DNA of 64,000 nucleotides from Seleniibacterium sp963677135 (GTDB lineage: Bacteria > Desulfobacterota > Desulfuromonadia > Desulfuromonadales > Geopsychrobacteraceae), in contig CAXXLS010000017.1 of NCBI GenBank assembly GCA_963677135.2, positions 496,001 through 560,000 on the forward strand, read 5' to 3'. The notes under the pieces were generated by a model. That model did not search any database, was not told the DNA's origin, and worked only from the letters and a program-made list of their open reading frames with translations. The position numbers and the translations under genes are program-made. Positions within the stretch are counted from its first letter, which is position 1. The number at the start of each line of letters is the position of its first letter. This document shows positions 15,700 to 24,773 of the stretch, piece after piece.

Positions 15700-16905
15700 A
15701 TGGCAACCAAAAGCTCATCGCGCAGCAAAAAGAGCACTGCGCCCACCAAAAAGAAAAGCACCAGAAGCAAAAAAAAACAGCCAGTGAGCCAGCCGCTAAG
15801 AATTGTTCTCGCTTCCGTTTTTCTTCTGGGTTTTGTTGCTGCCTGCCTGTTTGCCCTGATCCTGCTCCGGGACCGGTTCGGTGAGAAACCTGCCCTCGTT
15901 TACGAAGAGCCTGTTCCGGCCATGCAGGATGTTCAGGTCATTCATGCACCAAGTTACGACGATATCCTGCAGCTGGTTGAAAATCAATTGCTCAACGGCC
16001 CCCATTCCATGGGCTGGCAGCGCCTGGAACCGCGCCAGGGGATTCAGGTCCGCAAGATTTTCGGGGATTTTCCCAGTGATGCTTTTCTGACCGAACTGGT
16101 TACTCACATTGAACAGACTGCGGCTCCCGCCAGTTTGAAAGTGGATCGCGAACACGGAACCATCGGGCTGCTCTGGGACGGGGATCTGCGTTTGGAAATG
16201 CGTTACAAGATACCGGAACCGGCCGCCGTCAAGACTGGCCGAATCGCCATCATCATGGATGACATGGGCGGGTCTTTGAACAAGATCAATAGCCTGCTTT
16301 CTCTCGGTCTGCCGGTCACTCCGGCGATTCTGCCGGGGACCGAGTATGCCCGGCAGGCCTCCAGGCTGCTTTTGGAGGCCGACCATGAGTTTATGATTCA
16401 CATGCCCATGCAGCCCCGCAGTTATCCCCGGACCAACCCGGGCAAGAGGGCTCTGCTCATTGACCAGTCTCCGCAGCAACAACGTCAACTGGTCAAATCC
16501 TATATTGACGAGCTGCCCGGAGCTGTGGGCGGCAACAATCATATGGGATCGCGCTTCACCGAAGAAGTCGGTCCCATGAGGGTTGTTCTCGAGGAGTTGA
16601 AACAGCACGGTTTCTTTTTTATCGACAGCCGGACCATCGGCAATTCCGTCGCCTTTAACGAAGCCAGGAAGATGGGCTTGAGAACGGCAACCAGAAATAT
16701 CTTTCTGGACAACGAGGAGGACGTCGCCTATATCCGCAGGCAGATCCGGAAGATGGCGGCCATGGCGGGAACGAACAGGGACATCATTGCAATCTGCCAT
16801 CCATACCGGGAAACCTTCGAGGCCTTGCGACTGGAACTCGACTGGCTAAAGGAACAACCCGTCGAATTTGTGGCCGCCTCCCAGATCGTTCACGCCTACG
16901 AGTAA
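15700..16905 (+). CDS. divergent polysaccharide deacetylase family protein (YibQ-like)
   Basis: A 401-residue protein. Residues 1-30 are Lys/Ser-rich and cytoplasmic, and a single anchor helix spans about 31-51 (IVLASVFLLGFVAACLFALI). The periplasmic C-terminal half carries the divergent polysaccharide deacetylase (DUF610) domain: RIAIIMDDMGGSLN, VTPAILPGTEYA, DHEFMIHMPMQP, GNNHMGSRFTE, FFFIDSRT and ICHPYRETFEAL. YibQ of E. coli sits next to EnvC (yibP) and CtpA-like genes as here, so the neighbourhood is conserved. Catalytic activity and substrate are not established for the family; a role in peptidoglycan or division-site remodelling is inference from the operon. It is the last gene of the run and faces the ParA-like gene. 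Confidence 0.87.
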   Translation: MATKSSSRSKKSTAPTKKKSTRSKKKQPVSQPLRIVLASVFLLGFVAACLFALILLRDRFGEKPALVYEEPVPAMQDVQVIHAPSYDDILQLVENQLLNGPHSMGWQRLEPRQGIQVRKIFGDFPSDAFLTELVTHIEQTAAPASLKVDREHGTIGLLWDGDLRLEMRYKIPEPAAVKTGRIAIIMDDMGGSLNKINSLLSLGLPVTPAILPGTEYARQASRLLLEADHEFMIHMPMQPRSYPRTNPGKRALLIDQSPQQQRQLVKSYIDELPGAVGGNNHMGSRFTEEVGPMRVVLEELKQHGFFFIDSRTIGNSVAFNEARKMGLRTATRNIFLDNEEDVAYIRRQIRKMAAMAGTNRDIIAICHPYRETFEALRLELDWLKEQPVEFVAASQIVHAYE

Positions 16906-17022
16906 TCTGTCCGTTCTGTTGTTCCTGAAAAGAAGAGGGGGAGGGTGGTGGAGTTGCGGCGCCCACGAAAGAGCGTGCCTTTTTGTGAATGTCCGGCTAG
17001 CCGCCGATTTTCGACGCCCTGA

Positions 17023-18459
17023 TCAGAGATCTGCTTCTTTCTGTGCTTCCGGCTTTGGCGCGTTTCGGCGCGGTCTGTTTCTGAGGTTCTCGCAGGCCTG
17101 GGCAAACAGTTTCTGCCATCGCTGGTAGCCTTCGTGGGCGAGGATCTCGTTGGCCTGCTGGCCACAGCGATGGGCCAGGATCAGATCCACCGGCGGTTTC
17201 TCCTCGTTCCTTTCGCCTTCTTCGAACAGGTCCATCAGGCTGGTATGCCCCAGACGCCGGAGCAGGCCGGGTTCCCTGGGGGTGACGGTGCGCTCGGAAA
17301 GGATTTGCCCGGATTCGCTGAGCCGATGGAGCCGCAGTCGTTTTTTTGCCGGATCCTCACGGTTCAGGGCGATGAGCAGATAGGGCTGCGGATTGGCTCC
17401 GAGCAGCAGTTCTTTGACCAGCGGCAGTTGTTCCTCACGTTTAAGTTCCGGATAGCACTCCCTGATCAGCAGTTCAACAAAGCAGTCGTCCTCGAAAAAA
17501 CCGGTGACTGTTCCTGCCAGATTCTCAAAGTACCAGGCATGAGGCCAGATGCCACCCTTCGGCAGCGGTTTTTTGCACCAGGGACAGAACGGAGCAAGTT
17601 TCTGCATCCGCCCGGATAAGGCGCGATGGTGTCTTTCCTGTTCCTCGAACTGAGAGTTTGAGATTTCGCTCAGCCGCTTAGGCCCCTGCTCAAGATATTC
17701 AAGGTACACCTGGCGGGCCAGATGAGAAAACTGAATGTGAACCTCCGTCCCCCTGCCGTGGGTCATGACCGGGTAGATTTTTCCACTGGGGTTGGTGGCC
17801 AGTGATTCGACTTTCGGACTTTTGGCGATATATCCTTCGTAACAACGATAACCTCTGTTGATGGCGTAGGCTTTCAGCAGCTGGTAGGAGTTTTTGAAGG
17901 GGCCGTCAAAACGAATCCTCGTATCGATCAGGCAGGGGAGGATTTTCAGGGTTGTTTTCTGGAGCTTGTTGGCGCTGAGAAAATCTGCCAGGTGCTGGCA
18001 GTTTTCCAGGGACGGGGCATCTTTGATGGGGACGATGACCCGGTCCGCGGCATAAAGGGCGTTCCGCGTAAAAACATCGAGGGTCGGACTGGTGTCGATG
18101 ATCAGTATCCCGCCAAGCTTGCTGCGGCTCATGGTGGTCGCCAACTGCAGCGAGGACACTTTGAGCTCAAACGCGTCATGCAGGTTTCTGTGGGATGAGA
18201 TATAGTTGACGCCGTACTGCCCGAGATTGGCAAGATCCTCCGGTAATCTCTCAGCGAAAAGCTGGCTGACGTCACTGTTCGCCGCCGGTCTGGTCATCTT
18301 GAACATGCGGTCGATGGTGAAATGGTTGTCGAAGCTCAGCAGGGTCAGAGGAAGGTCTTCGGCCAGCCCTTTCAGGTAAATGGCCAGGTTGGTTGCCAGA
18401 GTCGTTTTGCCGACGCCGCCTTTTTCGCTGGCAATGGTGATAATATAGGGACGAGCCAT
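17023..18459 (-). CDS. ParA-like P-loop ATPase with C-terminal CxxC-containing extension
   Basis: A 478-residue cytoplasmic protein. Residues 1-260 are a MinD/ParA-type P-loop ATPase: deviant Walker A KGGVGKTT at 13-20, switch II DTSPTLD near residue 122 and ADRVIVPIKDAPSLENC. The remaining 200 or so residues are not a normal ParA feature. They contain a CPWCKKPLP motif (possible zinc site with further Cys and His), GGIWPHAWYFENLAGTV, and a long charged tail ending RRNAPKPEAQKEADL. There is no ParB gene nearby, so plasmid- or chromosome-style partitioning is not indicated. GGAGGG precedes the ATG. It may position or regulate another cellular component; function is unknown. Confidence 0.78.
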   Translation of the reverse strand: MARPYIITIASEKGGVGKTTLATNLAIYLKGLAEDLPLTLLSFDNHFTIDRMFKMTRPAANSDVSQLFAERLPEDLANLGQYGVNYISSHRNLHDAFELKVSSLQLATTMSRSKLGGILIIDTSPTLDVFTRNALYAADRVIVPIKDAPSLENCQHLADFLSANKLQKTTLKILPCLIDTRIRFDGPFKNSYQLLKAYAINRGYRCYEGYIAKSPKVESLATNPSGKIYPVMTHGRGTEVHIQFSHLARQVYLEYLEQGPKRLSEISNSQFEEQERHHRALSGRMQKLAPFCPWCKKPLPKGGIWPHAWYFENLAGTVTGFFEDDCFVELLIRECYPELKREEQLPLVKELLLGANPQPYLLIALNREDPAKKRLRLHRLSESGQILSERTVTPREPGLLRRLGHTSLMDLFEEGERNEEKPPVDLILAHRCGQQANEILAHEGYQRWQKLFAQACENLRNRPRRNAPKPEAQKEADL

Positions 18460-18653
18460 AAGCCCTCCGGGATGTCGTTTTCAGGCAAAAGTAACGGACA
18501 ATGGGTATTCTAGTCTGAGTTTCGATCCTTTTGAAGCAGGTGCAGATAAAATTGTCATATAGGTGAAAACAGGATTGGTTATAGGGTATAATCTGACCAC
18601 TGTCAATCCTGGTGAAAATTTACTAATGAACGTTTCAAGAAAGCAGGGGTTCC

Positions 18654-19853
18654 ATGAAGGACATTACCTCGGCCATTTCCGTCTCGGCCCTGGTTGAATT
18701 GCTCAGAGAAGTGATTGAGGACAACTTTGTCGAGGTCCTGGTCAAAGGTGAATTAAGTAATGTCTCTTTTCCCTCTTCGGGGCACTGTTATTTTACTCTG
18801 AAGGACAGCAGGGCCCAGTTGCGCTGCGCCATGTTCCGCGGCCAGCTCAGAACCTTGAAATTCCGCCCCGAAGAGGGGATGGCTGTCTACTGCAGGGCCC
18901 GGGTCTCCATCTATCCTCAGCGCGGCGACCTGCAGCTCATCGTCGACGGTCTCGAACCTGAAGGTTTCGGTCAGTTGCAGCTGGCCTTTGAGCAGCTCAA
19001 GAAAAAATTGCAGGAGGAAGGACTCTTCGCGCCTGAGCGCAAGCAGACCCTGCCCGGCTTTCCCAGGACCGTGGGGATCGTCACCTCTCCGACCGGAGCG
19101 GCCATTCGCGATATTCTGAACGTGCTGCGCAGGCGCACCGCAGGGCTGCAGGTCCTCTTGTACCCGGTCAAGGTTCAGGGGGAGGGTGCGGCCGAGCAGA
19201 TTGCCGAAGCGATCAGGGCATTAAACGAGCATGACGATGTCGATGTCATGATCGTTGGCCGGGGTGGCGGATCCCGGGAGGATTTATGGGCATTCAACGA
19301 GGAAATCGTAGCCAGGGCCATTGCCGCCTCACGGATTCCCATCATATCGGCAGTTGGTCATGAGGTGGACTTTTCCATTTCCGATATGGTGGCGGATTTG
19401 CGGGCGCCGACCCCCAGTGCAGCGGCTGAGCTGGTTGCCAAGAATCGCCTGGAGCTGGAGCGGCACCTTGATCAATTGACCATGCGTCTGGCCGTGCAGA
19501 TGAGATCAAGGCTTTCCCTGCTGCAGAGCCGTCTGGCAGGTTTGCGCAGTCGTCTCAGGCCGCCCCAGGAGCTTCTTCAATTTCAGGCCTTGACGGTCGA
19601 AAAATATCGGAATCGGCTGATTGAGGGGATGGTACGGATGCTCGCTGAAAAGCAGGGTGCGCTCGCTGTTTTATGCGGTCGGCTTCACTCGCTGTCCCCG
19701 CTGGCGGTCCTGGGACGAGGCTATGCGATCGTTAAGCGGAGTGACACGGACAAAGTCCTGACCTCGGCCGCTGAGGTCGTCAATGGCGATGCTCTGGACA
19801 TCATGCTGGCAGATGGACGGCTCGAGGCGACGGTCACCGGGCGCAGGAAATAA
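18654..19853 (+). CDS. xseA: XseA exodeoxyribonuclease VII large subunit
   Basis: Catalytic subunit of exonuclease VII, which degrades single-stranded DNA into acid-soluble oligonucleotides. The 399-residue protein begins with an OB-fold (about residues 5-105: SVSALVELLREVIE, GELSNVSFPSSGHCYFTLKD). The nuclease domain follows, with TSPTGAAIRDI, VGRGGGSREDLWAFNEE, SAVGHEVDFSI and ADLRAPTPSAAAE, then a coiled coil from about 265 to 340. AGGGG lies before the ATG. A perfect TATAAT at 18587-18592 sits 60 bp upstream, but without a convincing -35 box. It heads a probable xseA-xseB-ispA-dxs operon, a common arrangement. Confidence 0.95.
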   Translation: MKDITSAISVSALVELLREVIEDNFVEVLVKGELSNVSFPSSGHCYFTLKDSRAQLRCAMFRGQLRTLKFRPEEGMAVYCRARVSIYPQRGDLQLIVDGLEPEGFGQLQLAFEQLKKKLQEEGLFAPERKQTLPGFPRTVGIVTSPTGAAIRDILNVLRRRTAGLQVLLYPVKVQGEGAAEQIAEAIRALNEHDDVDVMIVGRGGGSREDLWAFNEEIVARAIAASRIPIISAVGHEVDFSISDMVADLRAPTPSAAAELVAKNRLELERHLDQLTMRLAVQMRSRLSLLQSRLAGLRSRLRPPQELLQFQALTVEKYRNRLIEGMVRMLAEKQGALAVLCGRLHSLSPLAVLGRGYAIVKRSDTDKVLTSAAEVVNGDALDIMLADGRLEATVTGRRK

Positions 19854-19979
19854 AATTTATGAGCAAATGACTTGACGGCGGAGCTCTCCGCTGTCGATAA
19901 TCACTGTTCCGATTTCACTGAATGAACGCTCTGTGTGACCGTTTCCGCATCGGGCGTGACCAGGAGTTAAAAAGCAAAG

Positions 19980-20207
19980 ATGGCAACCCCAAAAGGATTC
20001 GAATCCGCTCTGCGCAAGCTCGAAGACGCGGTCCAGCAGCTTGAGAGCGGCGAACTGACCCTTGACCAGGCGCTCAAGGTTTTCGCAACGGGAGTGAAGC
20101 AGGCTGAAATCTGCCAGGACGCCCTTCGGGAGGTGGAACTCAAAGTCAACGTCCTGCTGAAGCAGGATGATGGCTCAATGAAACTGGAATCATTTGACGA
20201 TGAGTGA
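19980..20207 (+). CDS. xseB: XseB exodeoxyribonuclease VII small subunit
   Basis: A 75-residue helical protein, the non-catalytic subunit of exonuclease VII. It has the family pattern FESALRKLEDAVQQLESGELTLDQALK, then GVKQAEICQDALREVELKV. A 126-bp gap separates it from xseA. The nearest Shine-Dalgarno sequence (CAGGAGTT) is rather far, about 13 bp from the ATG. The end of the gene overlaps the ispA start by 8 bp, which links exonuclease VII to the isoprenoid genes as in many proteobacteria. Confidence 0.93.
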   Translation: MATPKGFESALRKLEDAVQQLESGELTLDQALKVFATGVKQAEICQDALREVELKVNVLLKQDDGSMKLESFDDE

Positions 20208-21102
20208 CGACTTTGCATTGAAAGATTACCTCGAAGAACGGTCGCGGCTGGTGGAAAATGCTCTTGATCTCTATCTGCCCGGCAAGGATTCCCTGCCGGC
20301 TGATCTGCACGCGTCCATGCGCTATTCCGTGTTTGCCGGGGGGAAAAGAATCCGGCCTGTGCTGATGATGGCCGCCTGCGAGGCGGTCGGTGGCGACCCG
20401 GCCCTGGCCTTGCCGCCGGCCTGTGCCATCGAGATGATCCACAGCTATTCGCTGATCCACGATGATCTGCCGGCCATGGACGATGACGACTATCGCCGGG
20501 GAAAACCGACAAATCACAAAGTTTACGGTGAAGCGATCGCCATTCTGGCCGGGGATGCGCTCCTGACCGAAGCTTTTCTGCTTCTGTCCGGGCCGGTGGT
20601 CAGGCCGTCCCTGAGTTCTGAACAAAGTCTTGAATTGATTCATCTGCTGGCGAAAAGTTCAGGTTCCCGGGGAATGGTCGGCGGACAGGTGGTCGATATG
20701 GAATCCGAAGGGCGATCGATCGATCTGCCGACCCTTGAGTACATTCATACTCATAAAACAGGAGCTTTGCTGCTGGCCGCGATTGAAATGGGCTGTGTGG
20801 TCGGTCAGGCGTCAACAGAACAGAGACAGGCCCTGGTTCGTTACGGGGAGGCGCTGGGCCTGGCATTCCAGGTTGCCGATGATATTCTTGATATTACCGC
20901 TGATCAGGATCAGCTCGGCAAGGATATCGGCAGTGATGCCCAACGCGGGAAAGCGACCTATCCTGCTTTGCTCGGGCTGGAGGGAGCCAGGGCCAGAGCT
21001 CAGGAATTGCGGGATCTGGCATTGTCGGCCATAGCACCCCTGTCTGCGGCAGCGGAGCCGCTGCGGGCCCTTGCCAATTACATTGTTGAGCGGACCTCTT
21101 GA
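20200..21102 (+). CDS. ispA: IspA-like short-chain polyprenyl synthase (farnesyl diphosphate synthase)
   Basis: Condenses isopentenyl diphosphate with allylic diphosphates to form farnesyl (or geranylgeranyl) diphosphate. The 300-residue protein contains the GGKRIRPVL substrate motif, the first Asp-rich motif DDLPAMDDDDYRRGKPT, the GDALLTEAF region, GGQVVDMESEG and the second Asp-rich motif FQVADDILDITAD. The ATG at 20200 (MSDDFALKDYL) overlaps the xseB end; a TTG two codons earlier is less likely. Product chain length cannot be fixed by eye, but the position between xseB and dxs favours farnesyl diphosphate synthase. A longer-chain paralogue (ispB) is encoded at 34207. Confidence 0.92.
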   Translation: MSDDFALKDYLEERSRLVENALDLYLPGKDSLPADLHASMRYSVFAGGKRIRPVLMMAACEAVGGDPALALPPACAIEMIHSYSLIHDDLPAMDDDDYRRGKPTNHKVYGEAIAILAGDALLTEAFLLLSGPVVRPSLSSEQSLELIHLLAKSSGSRGMVGGQVVDMESEGRSIDLPTLEYIHTHKTGALLLAAIEMGCVVGQASTEQRQALVRYGEALGLAFQVADDILDITADQDQLGKDIGSDAQRGKATYPALLGLEGARARAQELRDLALSAIAPLSAAAEPLRALANYIVERTS

Positions 21103-21164
21103 CGGGGGATCTGGATCCGGGTGATGCTAAGAAAACGCCTTTTTATGTCCGGGAGAGAGCTATA

Positions 21165-23066
21165 GTGCAGACCATACTTTCGCAAATTCAATCCCCCGCG
21201 GATCTCAAGCAGCTGGATAAAAAAATGCTGCCGCAACTGGCCCAGGAGCTCAGAGACGCGATCGTGAGTACGGTCTCCGAAAACGGTGGTCATCTGGCGA
21301 GTTCTCTCGGGGTTGTCGAATTGACGATCGCTCTGCACCGGATTTTTGATTCTCCCCTCGACAAGATCGTCTGGGATGTCGGTCACCAGGCCTATGCCCA
21401 CAAGCTGCTGACCGGTCGCCAGGATGCCTTTGCATCCCTGCGTCAACTTGATGGTCTCAGCGGTTTTCCCAAGCGCAAAGAGAGCGAACACGACAGTTTT
21501 GATGTCGGTCATTCGAGCACCTCCATATCTGCGGCTCTCGGCATGGCCGCGGCGCGGGACATCCTCGGGAAAAGCAACAAGGTAGTGGCGGTGATCGGCG
21601 ACGGGTCCCTGACGGCCGGCATGGCTTTCGAAGCTCTCAATCATGCCGGAGGCCTGAAGGAAAAGCTCGTCGTTATCCTCAATGACAATGAGATGTCGAT
21701 TTCTCCCAACGTCGGCGCCCTTTCGTCCTTTTTAAGCAGGAAACTTACTTCCGATACCTTTCTCCGTTTTAAAAAGGAAACCGAGAGTCTGCTCGGCAGC
21801 GTCCCCAAAATTGGTCGGGATCTGGTTAATATTGCGAAAAGGGCAGAAGAGTCCCTGAAAAGCTTTATGACCCCGGGCATGCTGTTTGAAGGATTCGGGT
21901 TCGATTATTTCGGTCCCCTTGACGGGCACAACATCGATGAACTGACGGAAACCCTGCACAACGTGGCCCAGATCAAAGGACCGGTTCTGCTCCACGTTCT
22001 GACTAAGAAAGGGAAGGGCTACGAACCGGCCGAGATATCTCCCCACAAATTTCATGGCGTCGGTCCTTTTGACAGGCTCAGCGGAGCGGTCAAAACCGGG
22101 AGCACCCCCAAACCCAAGTCCTATACTGCGGTTTTCGGTGAGACCCTGGTACGGCTTGCCGACCAGGATGATCGGGTGGTCGCCATTACCGCCGCCATGG
22201 CGGAAGGAACCGGGCTTAAGCCGTTCGGCGAGCGTTACCCCGCACGCTTCTTTGATGTCGGCATTGCTGAACAGCACGCCGTGACCTTCGCCGCCGGACT
22301 GGCCTGCCAGGGGATGAAGCCGGTGGTGGCAATCTATTCGACCTTCCTGCAGCGCGCCTACGATCAGGTGCTGCACGATGTCTGCCTGCAGAATCTTCCG
22401 GTCACCTTCGCCATGGACCGAGGCGGCCTGGTCGGTGCCGATGGACCGACTCATCATGGTGTCTTCGACCTGTCTTTCCTGCGCCACCTTCCCAACCTGA
22501 CCCTTGCCGTTCCACGAGATGAAGTCGAGTTGCAGCGTATTATGCTCCTTGCCTCGCAATCCGACGGTCCCTTTGCCTACCGCTACCCGCGGGGGAATGC
22601 CGTCGGACTGCCCATGCCTGAGGAGATCGCTCCCCTTGAGTGCGGTACCGGTGAGCTTCTTTGCGAGGGGAACGACGGGCTTATCATCGCCGTCGGCGCC
22701 ATGGTCCAGGAGGCTCTCTCCGCGGCCCGCCAGTTACGAGCCAGGGGGATCGACGTCAGTGTCATTGACGCGCGATTTGTCAAGCCCCTGGATGCCAGCC
22801 TTATTCTCGGTGCGGCTCAGAACGCTCCATTCGTGATGACAGTTGAAGAAAATGCTCAGCAGGGCGGGTTCGGTTCAGCGGTCCTTGAACTGCTTTCAGA
22901 TCACGGGCTTGTCGTTCCGGTGATCCGGATCGGCATTCCCGATCAGTTTGTAGAGCAGGGGAGCCAGGATGAGCTGCGCGCGCAGCTCGGACTGAACGGG
23001 GAGGCGATTGCCGACAAGGTGTGTGAACAGCTTCGTTACCGGGAGACCGCCCGCCAGACCGGATAG
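21165..23066 (+). CDS. dxs: Dxs 1-deoxy-D-xylulose-5-phosphate synthase
   Basis: Thiamine-diphosphate enzyme that joins pyruvate and glyceraldehyde 3-phosphate, the first step of the MEP isoprenoid pathway. Visible landmarks are SSLGVVELTIALH, WDVGHQAYAHKLLTGR, the ThDP motif GDGSLTAGMAFEALNHAG ending in NDNEMSISPNVGA, FGFDYFGPLDGHN, the transketolase-like FDVGIAEQHAVTFAAG with its catalytic Glu, and MDRGGLVGADGPTHHG. I prefer the GTG at 21165 (GGGAGAGAG 5 bp upstream), which gives 633 residues and a family-like start. A TTG at 21099 overlapping the ispA stop would add 22 residues unlike the family. Confidence 0.94.
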   Translation: MQTILSQIQSPADLKQLDKKMLPQLAQELRDAIVSTVSENGGHLASSLGVVELTIALHRIFDSPLDKIVWDVGHQAYAHKLLTGRQDAFASLRQLDGLSGFPKRKESEHDSFDVGHSSTSISAALGMAAARDILGKSNKVVAVIGDGSLTAGMAFEALNHAGGLKEKLVVILNDNEMSISPNVGALSSFLSRKLTSDTFLRFKKETESLLGSVPKIGRDLVNIAKRAEESLKSFMTPGMLFEGFGFDYFGPLDGHNIDELTETLHNVAQIKGPVLLHVLTKKGKGYEPAEISPHKFHGVGPFDRLSGAVKTGSTPKPKSYTAVFGETLVRLADQDDRVVAITAAMAEGTGLKPFGERYPARFFDVGIAEQHAVTFAAGLACQGMKPVVAIYSTFLQRAYDQVLHDVCLQNLPVTFAMDRGGLVGADGPTHHGVFDLSFLRHLPNLTLAVPRDEVELQRIMLLASQSDGPFAYRYPRGNAVGLPMPEEIAPLECGTGELLCEGNDGLIIAVGAMVQEALSAARQLRARGIDVSVIDARFVKPLDASLILGAAQNAPFVMTVEENAQQGGFGSAVLELLSDHGLVVPVIRIGIPDQFVEQGSQDELRAQLGLNGEAIADKVCEQLRYRETARQTG

Positions 23067-23318
23067 GATGAGACCCGTGCCGATTTTCCGGCCCTATCGG
23101 ATTTTGTTACTCCAGCCGGTCATCCGTTACGTCCGCCGGCTGTTGCACGGCATATTCTGCCTGTTCCCTTCCCCTTAGGTCTTTTCAGCTTATTTCCTGT
23201 TGATTTCTTTCTTCATTTATCCTCATTATCGGGGCAGGTCTCGTCCACGCCGACGATTGTTTGTTAAGCTGATACTATACATTTCAAAAGAACCGGTTTT
23301 CAGAAGGAGTTCTGCTAC

Positions 23319-24413
23319 ATGGCACGTAAGGTCTTTATCGCAGCAACCGGAATGAACAGCGGAAAGACGACAACCAGCCTGTCGCTGATGCACAGGGCTT
23401 TGCAGAAATATGAACGAGTGGGCTTCATCAAACCGATTGGCCCCAAGCTGATTGAGTATAATGGCCTGGTTGCCGATAAAGATGCCGTATTGATGGCCCG
23501 TTATTTCAACAAAGTTGAAGATCTGAAACTGATGTCCCCGTTTGCTCTCGCCCAGGGAGATACCAGGAAAATACTTGATGGCCGGTTGGATAAGAAGGAG
23601 GTTGCCGGCAGGATCTTTGACGCCATCGCCGAATTGGATGCCAAAAATGATTTCCTGATTATCGAAGGGGCTGGTCATACCGGCGTCGGCAGTATTCTCG
23701 GCTGCAATAATGCCCACATTGCCAAGGAAGTCGGCGCTACGGTGCTGATGGTGACCGGAGGCGGACTGGGGAACGTCGTTGACAATGCCTACATGAATAT
23801 GGCTCTGTTTCAGAAAGAGCAGGCCAAGGTCAAGGCCATTCTGGTTAACAAGATTATTCCGTCCAAGCGGCAGCAGACTCTCGATTATCTCGATCTGGCT
23901 TTCGCCAACGACGACATCAAGGTCATTGGTGGCTTCAACTATCAGCCGATTCTTGCCAATCCGACCATGAGGAGGATCGCCGGCGTCCTTGACGTTGAAT
24001 TGCATGCCACCGAAGAGGAAGCTCAGCGCATTGTCAATACCATCCAGATGGGAGCTGCCTCAGCCCAACGGGTTGTCGAGCTGCTCAAGGATTCAACCCT
24101 GGTTATTGTCAATGTCAGCCGCGATGAGCTGCTGGTCACTCTCGCCAACCTTTATCAACTCGACGAATATCGAAAGAAAATTGCCGGTATTGTGATTCCC
24201 GGCCTTGGCAAGATCAGCAAGATCACCCAGAAGATTATTGCCAGCAGCGGGATTCCCTATATGCTCGCCGGGCGGACCTCAACGACGGTTTTCGAGATTC
24301 TCAAAGACGATGTTTCCAAGTTGACGGCGGAAGATACTCACAAGATAAAACTGATAACCGGGCTTGCCGATGAACAGCTTGATTTCGAATCGATCGACGC
24401 TCTGATTGATTGA
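23319..24413 (+). CDS. BioD-like P-loop ATPase with DRTGG domain
   Basis: A 364-residue protein. Residues 1-215 are a dethiobiotin-synthetase-like P-loop domain (IAATGMNSGKTTTSLSLM Walker A, DFLIIEGAGHTGVGS, VLMVTGGGLGNVVDN). Residues about 220-335 are a DRTGG domain (MGAASAQRVVELL, GIVIPGLGKISKITQKII, SSGIPYMLAGRTSTTVFEIL). The same two domains form the regulatory N-terminal half of E. coli Pta. Here they are free-standing, 12 kb from a catalytic-only Pta. No biotin genes are nearby, so biotin synthesis is unlikely. Ligand and partner are unknown; a metabolite-sensing role is inference. Confidence 0.82.
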   Translation: MARKVFIAATGMNSGKTTTSLSLMHRALQKYERVGFIKPIGPKLIEYNGLVADKDAVLMARYFNKVEDLKLMSPFALAQGDTRKILDGRLDKKEVAGRIFDAIAELDAKNDFLIIEGAGHTGVGSILGCNNAHIAKEVGATVLMVTGGGLGNVVDNAYMNMALFQKEQAKVKAILVNKIIPSKRQQTLDYLDLAFANDDIKVIGGFNYQPILANPTMRRIAGVLDVELHATEEEAQRIVNTIQMGAASAQRVVELLKDSTLVIVNVSRDELLVTLANLYQLDEYRKKIAGIVIPGLGKISKITQKIIASSGIPYMLAGRTSTTVFEILKDDVSKLTAEDTHKIKLITGLADEQLDFESIDALID

Positions 24414-24434
24414 ATCGTGCCGGAGGAGGACGAT

Positions 24435-24635
24435 ATGCTGATACGGGTGCGCTTTAAGGATGGCCGCATTGATCTGGTTCCGTCACGAAAGCTCGACGAG
24501 TTGATCGTCATGAGTGAGATTGACCAGTTTGAACGCGCCTCCGGCTGGGTGATCCTGGGGCAGGACCCAATCCGCAGTACTTTGCGCGGGGCTTACAACG
24601 GTCCGGAGCGCAGACGCTCTTCTGAAAGTAAATGA
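24435..24635 (+). CDS. GSU3473 family small protein, copy 1
   Basis: A 66-residue protein with MLIRVRFKDGRIDLVPSRKLDELI, the central SGWVILGQDPIRS and the end AYNGPERRRSSESK. The same layout (short beta-rich N-terminus, GWV..G.DP(I/V)R, then YxGPERR) appears in the next gene and in small proteins of Geobacter relatives that I know as GSU3473-like. Function is unknown. GGAGGAGG lies just before the ATG at 24435, which decides that start over the GTG at 24417. It follows the BioD-like/DRTGG gene by 21 bp and is probably cotranscribed with it. Confidence 0.72.
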   Translation: MLIRVRFKDGRIDLVPSRKLDELIVMSEIDQFERASGWVILGQDPIRSTLRGAYNGPERRRSSESK

Positions 24636-24721
24636 CATCCATTTTTCCTGGGGTGCGATGGGGAGGATAAGAGCCCGATGGGCCAATAACATTCAACCTG
24701 TTGATATTATGAGAGAAAGAC

Positions 24722-24750
24722 TTTATCTCCCGGCCGGGTGGTGGTATAGT
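24722..24750 (+). promoter_or_regulatory. candidate promoter for second GSU3473-like gene
   Basis: TTTATC (24722-24727), 17-bp spacer, TATAGT (24745-24750), 23 bp before the ATG. The -35 match is moderate. Confidence 0.4.
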
Positions 24751-24773
24751 TTAATTATGAAGGGAGGCAGGAG

